Counted from the first letter of the stretch, positions 35,458-49,649 are shown. The stretch: DNA of 64,000 bases from Ichthyophthirius multifiliis (GCF_000220395.1 NW_004086430.1:1-64000), one strand, 5' to 3'. Made by a program: numbers and translations. Notes: generated by a model not told the origin, from the sequence alone.

Positions 35458-36990
35458 GGAGGAACAATATATCCAACTCTTATACCCTCCTCCAATCTAA
35501 AACACATTAGCAAATGCAGATGTAAAAGCAGATTACACATTTTCCTTTAAAGTGGAGACATTTCTCCCTCAAAATAGTTTTTTAGAAATTACATTTCCAT
35601 CATAATACAAAAGCCTTCCAAATAAAGCAAATTTATAATGTAATATACCATGTACTGCTTAAGGCTTAATATTAACACTAATATTTCCATATAATTTATT
35701 TCCAGATATAGGTTAAATAATATTTTTTTTTTTTAAATATATAATAAATAGAATATAATGTAAATGTATAATAAATAACAAATCCATCAACACCAGGTGG
35801 AATCGGAAATTTTATATTAAAAACAAAATAAGGGAAAAACATAGTTGATGAAAATTCTATATTTGGTATTATAGGAATTTCTGAATTATCTAAAAGTTTA
35901 ATTTCGGCTTCTATAGAAATTATACCTTCAGGAAGTGACAAAGCGGGAGATTATACTACTTATGAGCTAACATTTAAAACAACAAAGAATATAAATCCAC
36001 TTACTTATTTTATTTTAAAAATACCAAATGATTTTATTTTGTAAAAATTTCCAACATGCTTTTCGCCTAATATGAACGGGAATTTTATATCTGGTTTTCT
36101 TACATGTGAGAAGATGTAAGGAAATAAAATATAAGTAAAAGGAATTACGGGAATAATTAAAGGCGAAACTGATTATGTACTCAGATTTTCTATGTAAAAT
36201 CCTCCTTATGAACTTAGTAATAATGAAATAAATGAATAGACTACTTTTTCGTTTTATATATATAAATATGGAACATAAATCTTATATGAAAGTAAAGAAC
36301 TTATTAAAGGAGTTTAGATTAATCCATCGAGTTTAAATAATGTTTCTTTTGAAGCAGTTGATAAATTAAATTATAATAATAAATATAAATTTGCTGAATA
36401 TGAATTGAAATTTACACCAACGTTAAATTTAAGATCAGGTTTTTATAATAAAAAACTATAAATATATATAAAAAAAAAAAACATAATAATAAAAAAATGT
36501 ATATATATATACTTTAAATTTGATATATTTATTAAATTATATATTTTTAAAATATAATACTAAATGAACAAAATTTTATTAATTATTCTTTATAATAGAA
36601 AACGTCATAGTTATTGAATTTCCTGCCTATTTTTAAATTTTAGATTCTGAATTTTTAATGTTTAAAGATGAATTAATGCCGTTTTTTCATTATGTTCGGT
36701 ATGGTTTGGAAAATGTGTCAGAATAAAGTAAGGTATCTGTTGTTAAAAGTTAAATAATTGGTAAGAATAATCAAATTGAAATATCTAATTTTCTTACTAT
36801 GAGAATTCCAACCGAAATTTGTGTGAGAATTATGACTAGAAATCCGGATGTGGAAGGAATTACAACTCCTTTAAAATTGTATATTTATAGAGATAGTTCA
36901 TAAAAATAAAAAATATCTTAAGATGTTAATACTGCAGTTACAATAATAGATTAATATCGTAAATTTTAAATATAAATAAATATAAAACAG

Positions 36991-37033
<43 letters not shown>

Positions 37034-39826
37034 TATTTATGTTTTATATTATTTATTTATTTTATAATAGCTTCATGTGATCATAGTATTGATTAAGTCT
37101 TAGCTGGTGTAAATTATAAAATTAATAATGGAAATTATCCTATTACTAATAGTAATATTAATAGAATATCTTTTGAATTTAAACCTACTTTAACAGTTCC
37201 GAAATTAGGTTTGATTAAAATAAGGATTCCTACAGGATTTAAAATATAAAATTAGTTTCGTAAAATATTTTTAATTTTTTATTTTATAATACAAAATATA
37301 TAAAATCATAAAAAATATCATATTAAAGTTACAAGTTCTTCATTATCTAAATGCTTAATTTATTATAATATTTAAGAAAATAATAGTAACACTTAAGGCG
37401 GTTTTTTAAACAAAAAACTTAGTTACAGATCTATAGTTAATTTTGTTAGTAGTTAAAACATTCCGTGTAGTGTTACTTTTTAAGACGATATTATTACTTT
37501 ATATAATATATCAGTTAATGTAATAAAATAATTAAATTTTAATAAATATAAAAAATGAAAATAAATGTATATATATAAAATATAATATGTATATATAAAT
37601 ATATATATTTTATATATATATATATATAAATATAAATGCATATATACATATATATATATATATAAATTAGTTAATAGCTAATAAAATCCTCCATGTAATT
37701 AAATTAGATAATTGCTTTATTGCGCCAGGAAAAAATGGGTTTACTTAAGTTTTTAAATTTATTTATATATATTTAAAAAAAGAACATATTTTTTTGATTT
37801 TACTACTTATGATAGTGATTAAAAAACTATTTTAGAATCATGGAAAGATCCTTTTTAAATAGATCCTCCTCCAGTAATTAATTATTTTATAATCATTAAT
37901 TTTTTTTTTATTAAAGATATAATCGCCATTTATAATATTATATAATAATATAAAATCTGATTATACAAATGTAATTAAAAAATCAATTTTTGAATTAGGC
38001 TTTATTACTGATTAATAAATATCATCAGGATAAAAGATATATAAGGCTACAGATACATAAAGTTATATTTAAATTGATTTCAGAAGCTAACCTGGATAAG
38101 CTTAATGGGATAATTAATTAGGAATTAAATAAGAAGATAGTTCTTCTATTTAATCAAATACACTAATACCTTGTAAAGGAATATAAGGAATTCTACCTAT
38201 TGAAGGTTCTTCTATAGAATGTAATTATGTTTTAGCCAAGTATTCTTCCGTTTTGGGTATGACTTAAGAAATATATCCATAAATATTTATAAAGAATTTC
38301 GTGTAAAATTATTTTATTTTTATATAAAAATAAATTATAAATATAATGTAATAATAATAAAATAAAAGTTAAATTAATGCAAATTAATAAGTTAGAATAC
38401 ATATTCCTAATATTTAAAATCCATCAAATGGATCAATGAAAACAAGTGTTTAAGTTCGAATAATTTAAAATACAAATAATATTATTGAAATAAAAAATCA
38501 ATCTATAATATAAATAAACCTATAAGGTAAAATTATATATATAAAATATGTAAATATAAATCTATTTATTTATAGATAAAAAAAGATAAAAATTAAATAA
38601 ATAAATATATAAAATAATAAAAAAAATAATATAAATAAATATATTTATAAAAATATAAATATAAATTCATATTAATAAATTTTTATTTATATATATATTA
38701 TTTAAAGACGATTTAGGTTAATTAGCCATATCACCAAATTAATTGACTTATTCAAATAAAAAAGTAGGAGAAATATTTAATTTAAGTTTTTAATTAGGAC
38801 TAAATGTATAAGCTTAGAATTTATTATTTATTTAATTACCTAAATATGATATTGGCTTTATAAGAAAAGATTAGGCTGTTTCTTGTTTATAAAATGATTT
38901 AAATCTTTATTGTATTCCTTATCCTGGAACTGATATGATATTAATTTTACTTTAATAACCTTTGGCTTAAACTGATATTTTGTAAATTAATAACTTAAAA
39001 TGGCCCGATTATTAAATTTTGTTCGGAAACACTGCTGGATAAGATGAAACTATCAATATTTATGAAACTGATTAATTAGGAGTTACTCTTTAATATGTAT
39101 TTTTTAATAATTTACCTTCTCCAAATTTCGGCTCCGTAGTCGAAGGTTCTATTACTATACCTAAAAAAGTATTTAATATATAAATTAATGTGTATTTTTT
39201 TTTAATTTCTTTCGAAAAGGGATTTTCATATGTTGATTGTTATTATGTTTTCAAATTTATATCTGATACAGATATTCCCGCTAAAAGTATTATAAAAATA
39301 AAATTTCCTGATATTTATAATTTACTTGATTCTGATCCTTTACCTGAAATCTCTGTTTAAAGATTAATTGATTATAGTAAATAAGAACCATTAACTATAT
39401 AATCGACTATATAAATAATAACTGTAAAAAATAAATAAATATATAAATTAGAAAATATAAAAGATAACAAATATGTAAAAACACAATGCTTATGAAGAAT
39501 TTTATGTTACAGTAACTGGTATTAAAAATCCTTCAAGTAATGATTCTAGTGTAAATTAAACTTGGGATATAACAGTAATAAAAAGAAATGAATTATTAGA
39601 TTAAGACAATCTTGTTTTATAAAAAATTTCGTTTTTCTCTTTTGATTTTACAGAACCTTTTTAAAAAGGAAATATTGTATTTAATTAAATTGTTGCCTTT
39701 CCAATGAATGCAGATGAAACAGCTACATATACAATTGAATTTACACCAAATACTGATATACCTACAAAAGGTTAAATTTAAATCACTTTTCCATAATAAA
39801 ATTATAAAGTACAAAAATATATATAT

Positions 39827-39858
<32 letters not shown>

Positions 39859-42800
39859 TTATATTTCTACATTTATATTTAATTAATTTTATATATTTGT
39901 ATATATATATATTATTTTTTATATCATATTATTTTTTTTTTTTTTTTTTTAACATTATTATTTTTCTAATTTTTTTTTTTAAAATAGACTCTTCCTTCTA
40001 ACCCTGATTGTAGATTAAGCGGAGCTGTAAATACATTTAGTAGTTGTAGTTTAAGTGGGTCTACATTTACATTAAGAATCGAAGAAAAATATAATTCTGG
40101 AAGTGGCTCAATTATATTGAAAATAGCAAATATTAAAAACCCTGATTAAGGACCTACTTAAGGATTTATCATAAAAACTTTATATGATGGTATTTTTTTA
40201 GATTAAACAGATGAAAGTACGCCTAATAGTAATCGAAATATAATTATATATAGCAGAGCATCTCCAATAACAGTAAAATCAGTAACGTTTGACCCTAAAA
40301 ATATAAGCGAGGAAAGTACTTATACATTTAAATTTATTACATAAGATTAATTAACAACTGGTATGAATATTCTTTTTTAATTTCCTTACGATTATGATTC
40401 TTTGTTAGGAAGAAATATTAATTGTAAAATATTAGGAGGAATAATAGGTATTATTATATATATATATATATTTTATATATATAGAATAATACTAATAGGC
40501 AGTTAATATTTTTGCGATATAAAAGATAGAGGTGTTTATGTTAAAAATTTCGAATCATATGTTCCTTCCTAAGAAAATCCAATAATAATTCAAGTAAATG
40601 GAATAATTAATCCTAATGTAGCTTTCGTAGAAACTGATTGGATTAAAATTGCTACATTATATAATAATGATAATAAATTTATAAATTCATAACCATAAGC
40701 TTCCTCAGTAACTATGTTTGCATAGCCGGGTTGGATTAAAGTCTTTTAAGTATAACCTTCTCATTAAAAAGTACGTTATAAGGCTAGTTATTAATATTAA
40801 TTTGAATTATTTAAAGTAGTACCCAAATAATAGTCTAAAGGGGCTATTTATGTCGATTTCCCGAAATAATTTGATAATATAGAAGATAGAAGGGTCTCAT
40901 GTCAGACTTCTACGAAAGAATTTGCAATCATAATAAGCTGTTATGTGGAAAGAAACCGTGTTTAAATAGTTGGCAATACAGATGACTACAAAGGTGTGAT
41001 TAGTTTAAATATTAACCAGATAGAGAACCCTACAGAATAAGGTGAATGTGATAATTTTTATGTAAGATCCTATGATGGTCAAAACTAAGTTATTATAGAT
41101 AGAAGCTTTGATAATTTAGACCCCTTTTATTATTCGTATATACTCCCTGGGCTTATAATTTCAATAAATAATAATAAAACAATTAAAGTTTTCAGCGGAA
41201 CACAAACTGAAGACCTTTTTGTAAATTTTGAAGTTCCAGCTTAATTGAAATTAATTTTAGTTCCAGATACAGTTACTTATATTAAGGTTATTCCTTAGAC
41301 TATTAGTGTAGATTTGGGGTAGAAGTAGATTAAGTTTAGGATTTCTGCGCCTTAATAGATTTTAGTGGGGGTTTATTATATTAAATGGTATATTTTAAAT
41401 GAATTAATACCTCCTATATATACTCCTTTGAAAAAAACAAGGGTAGAAGTCGAAGATAGGACAAATATTCCAATTTATATTAATAATATTTTAGATATTC
41501 CATATGGAGGAAACTCTTTGGATACAAAGATTTATATTAATTATGCATGTGATATAGCTTTTTAGATTAAAATTAATTTCGAAAATCAATATAAAGGAGT
41601 TAGCTTGAGTTCGGATGTGATAAATTTTAATAAAGGATAGAATTTTTAGTATTTAAGGGTAATTTCAGACATTAATATTACGACAGGGACTGAAGTGGAA
41701 AGGGGGAAAATTAAATTTCAAATCATAGGAATTGATACTAAGTTTTATTAATTAGAGGTTAGCTCATTGTATTTTACTATTATTGCAGCTGATACTGTCC
41801 CACCAGTTATCACGAAACTAAACATAGTTGATGTATAAAAAAATAGCGCAGTTATTAATATCAGGGTTAATGAACCGGCTGGAGTTTATTATATGGTGGC
41901 ACTTAATAATACTTTAAAAGCGGAGTTTTAGGAAGTATTTAATAAAGGACCAGCTATTTATAATACTACGTAGAGTTAATATGGATATTTTGTTGTAGAT
42001 AAGGAAAATGTAGATTTTAAATTTAATGTAGAAGATTTGGAAGCTTAAACTGATTATTGTATTTAAGTTTATATATAAGATAGGGGAGAAAATGTTAGTA
42101 TTATGAAATAAATATCGTTTAAAACCTTAAGTATGCTTTTATTTCATTATATGAATATCTTATTTTTATATATATGTATAAAGATAGATATAATGCAGCT
42201 AATTTTAGTTTGAGATTTTAAGTTAGATAATTATATGAAAGTTAAAAATAAGAAATTTTAAGAGAAGTTTCTAAAACTCTTTCTATTGATATTAATTTGT
42301 ATAAATATATATTTATTTTATAAATTTACTTTTTTATAAAATAAAAGTCTTTAGGAATAAAAATATTAATTTTCGAATAATTAAATATCAAGATATTTAT
42401 TAAAAAAAGAAAATAAATAAAAAAGATAATTAGATGAAATTGACGAAAACTTGAAAATATAAACAATAATGCACTTATAAATGTATTCTGATAGATTTAA
42501 AGAATATTATCCGTCTCCATTTGATTTAATATAGTCTTTAAATAATAAATACGCATAATTAAAAGCTGTATTACCTATTATAGATATCAATTATCAAATA
42601 GTACCAAATGAATTTGAGATATACTATCCAAGTTTTGTAAATAATCCTTAATTAATAAATTCTATTTGGAATTAAGCTAATTTTACAGTAAGATTAAGTC
42701 ATCCAGGTTGGGTGTTTATTTCTTGTGTTTCTTAAGATATATAAGAGTATCCTTCACCATATTAAATATATGCAGGATTAGACAATCATAATATATTAGC

Positions 42801-43104
42801 TCCTAATGGTAAATAAGAAATTACAGCTGCTTATAATTATTTTAATGTTACTGTTAATAATCTAAAGCCTTTAACTTAATATTATGCATATGTAGTTGGA
42901 GGAAGTGCACATCCAGGTTTTCCGGATTTAATGAATGCTAATAAGGTTTTTAGAATTGAATTTAGTACTATTTAATCACCCGATGGTAATTTGAATATAT
43001 ATTAAATATAAATATTTTTTTTTTTAGATTTGCATTTAGATTTAAATTTTGTTAATATTTTTGTGTTTAGATTATTATAGTTTATTTTGCTTTTTAATTT
43101 ATGA
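35458..43104 (+). CDS. Very large multi-exon protein of repeated beta-type domains, probably cell-surface
   Basis: Coding sequence runs almost continuously for 7.6 kb, broken by many short AT-only introns (for example around 35712-35752, 36440-36595, 36972-37070, 37530-37670, 38525-38705, 39810-39985). Many segments share a pattern: YTFSFKVETFLPQNSFLEITFP, YTIEFTPNTDIPTKGQ plus IQITFP, YTFKFITQDQLTTGMN plus ILFQFP, then short Cys pairs and I..I.N. These look like 10 or more copies of a roughly 200-residue beta-sandwich. Near 41,780 is a fibronectin-III-like stretch (DTVPPVITKLNIVDVQ; FNVEDLEAQTDYCIQVYIQD). The C-terminus ends with a hydrophobic stretch (FVNIFVFRLLQFILLF). The style fits giant ciliate surface or secreted proteins. 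The start is not resolved and some internal joins are uncertain. No known name. Confidence 0.65.
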
Positions 43105-44104
43105 ATTATAGAGTTATATTATTTTAAAATATAATTTTTTTTAAATAAATAAATGAAATAATTTATATTTTCAAAAAAATTATATTTATTCTTTTAATGA
43201 ATAAGTTATATGATTTACAATTTTAAACAAAAAGTTTACTAAATTTTTAAATATAAATAAATCAAAATTATAAAAATTAATATAATATATAATTTTTAAC
43301 TATATTAATAATCATTAAATTAATTAATATTAATTTTTACAATTAATTTTAGAAATTAGAAAAGCTTTTATTTATGTAAAAATATTAAATTTACAAAATA
43401 CATAAAAAATATCTAAATTAAATTTTATTCATAAAAAAAATTATTATATTCAATAAATTAATAATAAAAAATAATTTTAATATTAATTTGAAATTAATAA
43501 ATTTTTTTATTAAAATGAGATGTATATTCAGAATTATTTTTAGATAAAAAAAAAAATTAAATACATACTATTAATAATGTCATATAAATAAAAGATTTAG
43601 AAAAAATTAAAAAATATAAATAATAATTATATTAAATTTAAGAAAAAAAATAATTTAGAATTAGAAATTATCATCTTCATAATATAATTAATATATATAT
43701 AAAAAAAAATATATTTATGAAATTAAAAATATATAAAATTTAAATGATTTAAAGATTTTTGAAATAAATTAATTTTCGAGATGATTATTCAGAAAAATAA
43801 AATATTAGATATATAAAAATTATATATATATATATATTATTAAATATACATATACTTTAACATATTTATAATAAATATATATTATGTATATTATTTTAAT
43901 AATATTTTACTTTATTTAAATTTATTAAAGTAAATTAATTTATTTTTACTTTATATTATTCATTATCAAAATATTTAAAAATATTTATTTTAATTTATTA
44001 TTATAATTTTATTTAAATAAAAAAATTAATTTAATAATTAATATTTAATTTATAAAATAAAAATAAAAATATTATTGAAATAACATAAATTAATATAAAA
44101 TATA
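43105..44104. other. Convergent AT desert
   Basis: One kilobase of A/T between the large surface gene and the decarboxylase gene. No supported feature. Confidence 0.65.
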
Positions 44105-45869
44105 TCATAAATTCTATCCTAGTCTATGTATTTATTAAAATGCATATTTAGCATCTTCTTTTCCTTTATCTACAGTAAATATAATTCTAAAAAAGTTTTT
44201 TTTTTTATATTATTTTTAATCTTATTTTTAATAAGCAACCATCATGCAGCCTTCCTCTACCATTTTTCCTTTAATAATAGGTGGTATTTTATGTAATTCA
44301 TTCCAAAAATTTTCATTATCATATTCTTTTTCCTTTCTTTTTAAAAAAGAATCCGGAAAATAAAAAAATGAAACACTAACATATTCCGGTTCTAAAATAA
44401 GTTCAAAATTCTTATGTTATTTAACCAAACTACTAAAATATTAAGCAGTATCAATTGCATCCCTAATTAATTTTTCAATACCATTACTGCCATAATGCAT
44501 CCAATAAACCCAAATTTTCAAAACGTCTACATGTTTAGAATACTAATTCATTTAATCTACCTAATCTAGATTGTTTTCCTTATATTCTCCGTCTTCAGTA
44601 TCAAAAAAACCTTATTCTACACCGTTTGTCTATTCTAAAATATCCGTATGTTAGGTAATAAGCATACTACATTATTATGGAACATTTAAAAGCTTATGAG
44701 CATCCCAAGCGAAACTATCACAAGTAGAAACTAGTGAATTTTTTTAAAATATTTCATCTAAAAAAAGCATATGACCGCCCCAGCAACCATCGATATGTAT
44801 CCACATATTATATTTTTTACCAATCTATACACATTCATTTATTTTATCAATTACTCCATATACAGTAGTTCCGCAGGTTAAATTTAAAATTAAAGGTGTC
44901 TTAAAATATATTTATATTTTAATATATATATAAAATTATAAATATATATATTTATATATAAACATATATATATTTATATATAAACATATTTTTTAATTAA
45001 TTATTTATAAATTTATATTTTTATTTATTGATATTTTTTATATTTTATATATTTATATAAATACATATTATTGAATATTTTTATATTTTTTTTTTTTAAT
45101 TTAATTTTTATTTATATATATATTAAATACATAGTTTTATTTGATACAATTCTATATTTCTTTTTCAAGTTCTTCTGGTATTATTCTACCTTATTTATCA
45201 CTTTAGACTTTTATTATTGCGTCTTGTCCAAATCCCATTAATATAGAACCTTTTTCGAGACTATAATGTCCTAATTCTGATGTAAATATTCTTATTTCTG
45301 GCAAATTTTATATACATGTATATTTTTTTTCTGGGAATTTCCAGTATTTAGCTAATTCAATTCCATAAAAGTTAGCTTGTGATCCTCCTGAGGAAAATAT
45401 ACCAGAAAATGACTCCCATTTAAGGTATTTTTAAGCTATTGTTTTAAAAAGAATATTTTCCATTTTTCTATATAGACTTGATGTTTCCATATTTCCTATA
45501 GTACCGTTTAATGTTGATGTTAAATAATCCGCAGATAAAGAATATTCATTTATTCCTCCAAACAAATTATTATAAAAATGAACTGATGATGTTTTTACAC
45601 TTAAATCACCTACTTTTTGTAGAAAATCAAGAATCTATTAATCTGAAGTGGGTTATTATGGTATATTTAAGTCTATATGATTTTCTAAATCTTAAGGTGT
45701 TTTAAAATTAATTACTTTAGATGTACCTTATTTAGATTATTTAATTAATTATTTTAGTAGTTTAAATTCTTCTTGGAGGAAGTCTATAGAATATTCTTGT
45801 TGTGCTTTTTTTTATTAAGTTTTTATTTTGTTTTTTTTATTTGATAAATATACTTTGAATAGTTTCCAT
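44105..45869 (-). CDS. PLP-dependent group II decarboxylase (glutamate / cysteine-sulfinate decarboxylase-like)
   Basis: Three exons (45854-45869, 45131-45804, 44105-44899) make 494 residues with consistent phases. Landmarks match the GAD/CSAD family: HFYNNLFGGINEYSLSADYL, GIFSSGGSQANFYGIELAKY, ELGHYSLEKGSILMGFG, LTCGTTVYGVIDKINE, WIHIDGCWGGHM (PLP-binding Asp), SFAWDAHKLLNVPQQCSM (Schiff-base Lys), VDVLKIWVYWMHYGSNGIEK and EEGCMMVAYQ. The enzyme removes CO2 from a short acidic amino acid (glutamate giving GABA, or cysteine sulfinate/aspartate); the substrate cannot be fixed from motifs alone. Exon 1 is 16 bases. The 231-base intron at 44900-45130 is one of the longer ones seen here. Confidence 0.92.
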
Positions 45870-46083
45870 ATTTTTTTATTGTATAAATATATTTTTTTAT
45901 ATTATAAAATTTATTTAAAATCTTTTATTTATTTTCTTTTATTAATATGATTTTTTTTTTGTAATTTATATATATATGATTAAAATAGTTATTAAAATTT
46001 TTTTTTTTTTTTTATATATAGAAACAAAAAAAAATAATCTTATGTAAAAAACATATATATATAATTTATGATAAAAGCTAATT

Positions 46084-46464
46084 TCATAATAATTATATTA
46101 AAAGAGAAGCAAAAGCAAAATAAATAATGATTGAATTACTACTAAAATTATTAGGGTTGCTATATGACTCAGTAATACATTAAAGAAGTGACTTTGATAA
46201 TTCTTTTACATCTTAAGTTAAAAAAGAATCAGCTTAAATCATATTATTTTACTATTAAACAGCTTTAATAATAGCTTATTTCGATGATAAATCATTTACT
46301 TCTCTTTTACCGTCATTTAATTATTTAATAACATTTACATTAGTAGTTTTATTAATTTCATTATCGAAACAAGTAAATGCAACTAATTTATCTTATTCTA
46401 AATCTGTTCTAATCAAGTTAATAAAAAGAAATAAAAACAAAAATGCTAATAATTTTTATTTCAT
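46084..46464 (-). CDS. Small secreted protein, possibly GPI-anchored
   Basis: An intronless 126-residue frame. It has an N-terminal signal peptide (KLLAFLFLFLINLIRT) and a middle with a single Cys (FTCFDNEIN) and a second Cys near the end (LLQCITESYSNP). The C-terminus has small polar residues followed by a hydrophobic tail at the very end (NNFSSNSIIIYFAFASLLIQ then LL-stop). That tail, with SSN just before it, is the layout of a GPI-attachment signal. Ciliate surface antigens are GPI-anchored, but this one is far smaller and not Cys-repetitive. The family is unknown. It lies in tandem upstream of the decarboxylase gene, about 215 bases from that gene's ATG. Confidence 0.65.
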
Positions 46465-47051
46465 TTAGTTTTAAAAATTAAGAATAAAATTTTATATAAA
46501 TATAATAAAAAATTATTTATTTAAAAAATTTTAAATAAAAATTAATATAGATTATTAAAATAAAATAAAAAAAATTAATCATAATTAATAAATGTAAAAA
46601 CATATATATATATATAGATATATATATAAATATATATATAATTATATATAATAAAAAATAAATATATATATAATTATATATAATAAAAAATAAATATATT
46701 TAAAATAAAATAAAAAATATTATTTATATATATTTTTAATGATAAATTTTATATTGATTAAACTATAACTGTAATTATATTTAAATATTTTTATTTCAAT
46801 ATATTATTATTTTTTTTTCTTCTTTTTTATTATATTTGATATATTAACAAATATATAAATATTTTTTTTTATATTTAAAAAAATTCATATCAAAATATAA
46901 TAGAAAAAAAAAAATATAGAATAAAAATAATAAATATATATAAATTTTAAATAAATAATTATTAATGATAAATAAAATGAAAACATTTGTAAAAAATTAA
47001 AATATGAAATTATATCTAAAATTATGTATATATTTATATATATAAATAAAT

Positions 47052-47052
47052 A

Positions 47053-47101
<49 letters not shown>
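47052..47101. repeat. (TA)n microsatellite
   Basis: TA tract of about 50 bases with one TT interruption. Confidence 0.85.
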
Positions 47102-47107
<6 letters not shown>

Positions 47108-48504
47108 AAAAAAAAATATATATTATAAAAAAAAGTAATTTTATTATATATATATTAGTTTTAATTATTTTATTTATATATTATTTATTACTTTTATTAT
47201 CACAATTTATATTAATATGTATTTAATTATTTTGTTTATTTTTTTTTAAAAAAAATATTTTTAATGCATTTTTTTTTATAATAAAATATTTTTTATTTAT
47301 TTATCTATAAATATTTCATACAAATTTATTTTATATATAAATAATATTTTATATTTTTTAAATTATTTTTTTATTTTTAATTCACTCAATCATTTAATAA
47401 TAATATTTTATAATCTTTTATTTTTTTTATACTTATATTAAATATATTAAATTAATATTTATATTAATATTTTTTTTTTTTATGTATAAAATAATGATTT
47501 AATTTAAATAAAAATTTTTAATTTTATACAATTTACATCTATTTGTATATTCATATAATATTTATATAATTTTTTATTTTTTATAATTATTTAATATTTT
47601 TTTATTATATTTTAAAATATTATTAATTAAATAAATATTTAATATATAATTCCAATAGTATTTTGTATTATGTTGTTTAATGTTATGAATTTTTTATATT
47701 AATAATTTTACATTTATATATTTTTCTATTATTATTGTTGTTTTTAAAAAAAGATTTTGTTTCTAAACTTCCATTAAAATTTTCTTTTTTATTACTAGTT
47801 TCTATTATATAATACTTTCGTCATTTTCATTAAAATTAATTTTTAATTTTATTAAATATTATTTAATATTTAAGTTCTTTGGTTTTGTTTTATTCTATAT
47901 TAATTTCATTTGTATTTTTTATATATTAAAATTAAATTATTTTTATATTTTTAAATGAATATAACTCTAAAATATATTAATTTATTTTTGTAAATTTAAA
48001 TTTCTGTAATTTTTTGCATTTTAGTTTATTACTATGTTTATCTTTTTTTTTAATATTTTTATTATCCTATTTACATAATACCCAATGTATATTTAAAATT
48101 TTGATATTAGTATCACTCTTGCTGTATAATATAGAGTTATCTTATTTTTAACAAAATATTTTAAACTATAAATAAAATATAAGTATTTTTCTATTTATTC
48201 TTCAATATTTTAAAATATTATATATCCTATATATAGTATTTTTAGTTTATTATATATCCTTAATATTTAAATTCATTAATTAGATTATATTAAATTTATT
48301 TAATTCGGTAAATTAATTTTTCTTTTAAATTTGAAATAATTTTTTTTTTAGCGAATATAATAATATTAGTCATTTATTAATAAATAAATTTTTATTTTCA
48401 ATAAATTGAAGCCTAAACATATGCATCTATGTATATATTTTTTGATTTATTCTATTAAAATGTCAATTATGTAAAAATAGTTTAAAAAATTATTCTAATT
48501 TGGA

Positions 48505-48514
48505 GGGGGGGGGG
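48505..48514. repeat. Poly-G tract of ten bases
   Basis: Ten uninterrupted G residues, preceded by TGGA, in DNA that otherwise rarely shows two G together. It is the only such tract in the window. Confidence 0.85.
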
Positions 48515-49000
48515 ATGTTTCTAAATCCTTTTATATTTCATTAATATTACTTATTTGCTTTTAGTTTTAATATTAACTATATAAGTAAATCAAATTAAAT
48601 TGACAATTTTTTTTTTTCTTAAAAAATTATTAAATATTTAGAATCTTATTTAATATATTAATCATTTAGAATCAAATATAAAATAAATTCTTCTATTAAT
48701 TTTATATATTTAAAAAATGATTCTTAAAATAATAGTTATAATTATTTTTTAAATTTTTATATATTTTGTAAATAATGAAAAATTATGAATATATTTAATT
48801 TCAAAACATTATTATTATAATAATATATATATATATATATATATATTTAATTAAAACCTTTTTTAATTTTTCACTTTATAATAAAAAATAATATGTATTT
48901 TAAAAAATATAAAATAGATTAATTTTTATATTTTTTATATATTGTCAATATCTTTTTGATAATGCTGAAATGCTGAAATTTAAGTAAAAAAAGTTAAATA

Positions 49001-49098
49001 TGCTAGGAGTTATGACTAGCAACGACGCATATAATTAGTAAGCTATAAAAATGCTACCTTACCTGAAGAGGTGCAGCAAGATTAGCTTGAGTTTTTTT
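49001..49098. ncRNA. GC-richer island, candidate small structured RNA
   Basis: About 98 bases with four potential hairpins on the plus strand: TGCTAG/CTAGCA (49001-49021), GTAAG/CTTAC (49038-49062), ACCT-GAAG-AGGT (49061-49072) and CAAG/CTTG (49077-49089), followed at once by T7 (49092-49098), a good RNA polymerase III terminator. On the minus strand a T7 also follows the first hairpin, so orientation is not certain. The neighbouring repeat AATGCTGAAATGCTGAAATT (48961-48980) lies just upstream. No tRNA, U6 or SRP signature was recognised. Confidence 0.45.
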
Positions 49099-49649
49099 AT
49101 CTTAGTCTTTAATACCTGAAAGAATATAGTTAAATTAAGTTTTCAGTTTTTCTATACATAGATTTTAAACATTTGATTTGTTAATTTAAGTATATAGAGA
49201 AAATCTAACTATTAGTTTATTTAAAAAAGTTTGCTTATTATTTATGAAGGAATTTTTTTATAATTTTAAAAAGTTGAATGCTTTACATATTTAATATTTT
49301 ACTTATATATAAAAAATTTTATTATTGTCTTCTTAATTATTAAATTAAATTTATAAATAAAATATTTTATAACAATTTTAAAAAATTATTTTATAAAGAA
49401 ATAAGGTTTTATTATAAAATCATTTTATTTTTAAAAAATATCTAATTTCAAATTTTTTGTTTATTTAAAAAAAAGAAATTTTTGATGAAGCTTTTAAAAA
49501 AATAAATATATATTTTAATATAATAAAGTGAATTTTTTTTTAAATAAAAAATATAATAATTAAGAAAAGTATTTTTTATTTATTTATTTTATATTTAGAA
49601 TGTTTTATTTATTTGTATAATTTATATATTTATTTTATCTCTTTTTATG
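49099..49649. other. AT-rich intergenic DNA
   Basis: No supported feature. Confidence 0.6.

Larger units (their letters stand above)
46465..48960. other. 2.5 kb AT-rich region
   Basis: Dominated by A/T with long TA tracts (47052-47101 and others). From about 47,640 to 48,540 G and C are somewhat more frequent and short minus-strand stretches look protein-like (for example LYYTARVILI), but no frame persists. It may contain a decayed gene or element. It also contains the isolated G10 tract. Confidence 0.5.

Noticed and set aside
47640-48540. Possible decayed coding element on the minus strand
   Set aside because: Only short stretches look protein-like and none share a frame; kept as an intergenic remark and not called as a pseudogene.
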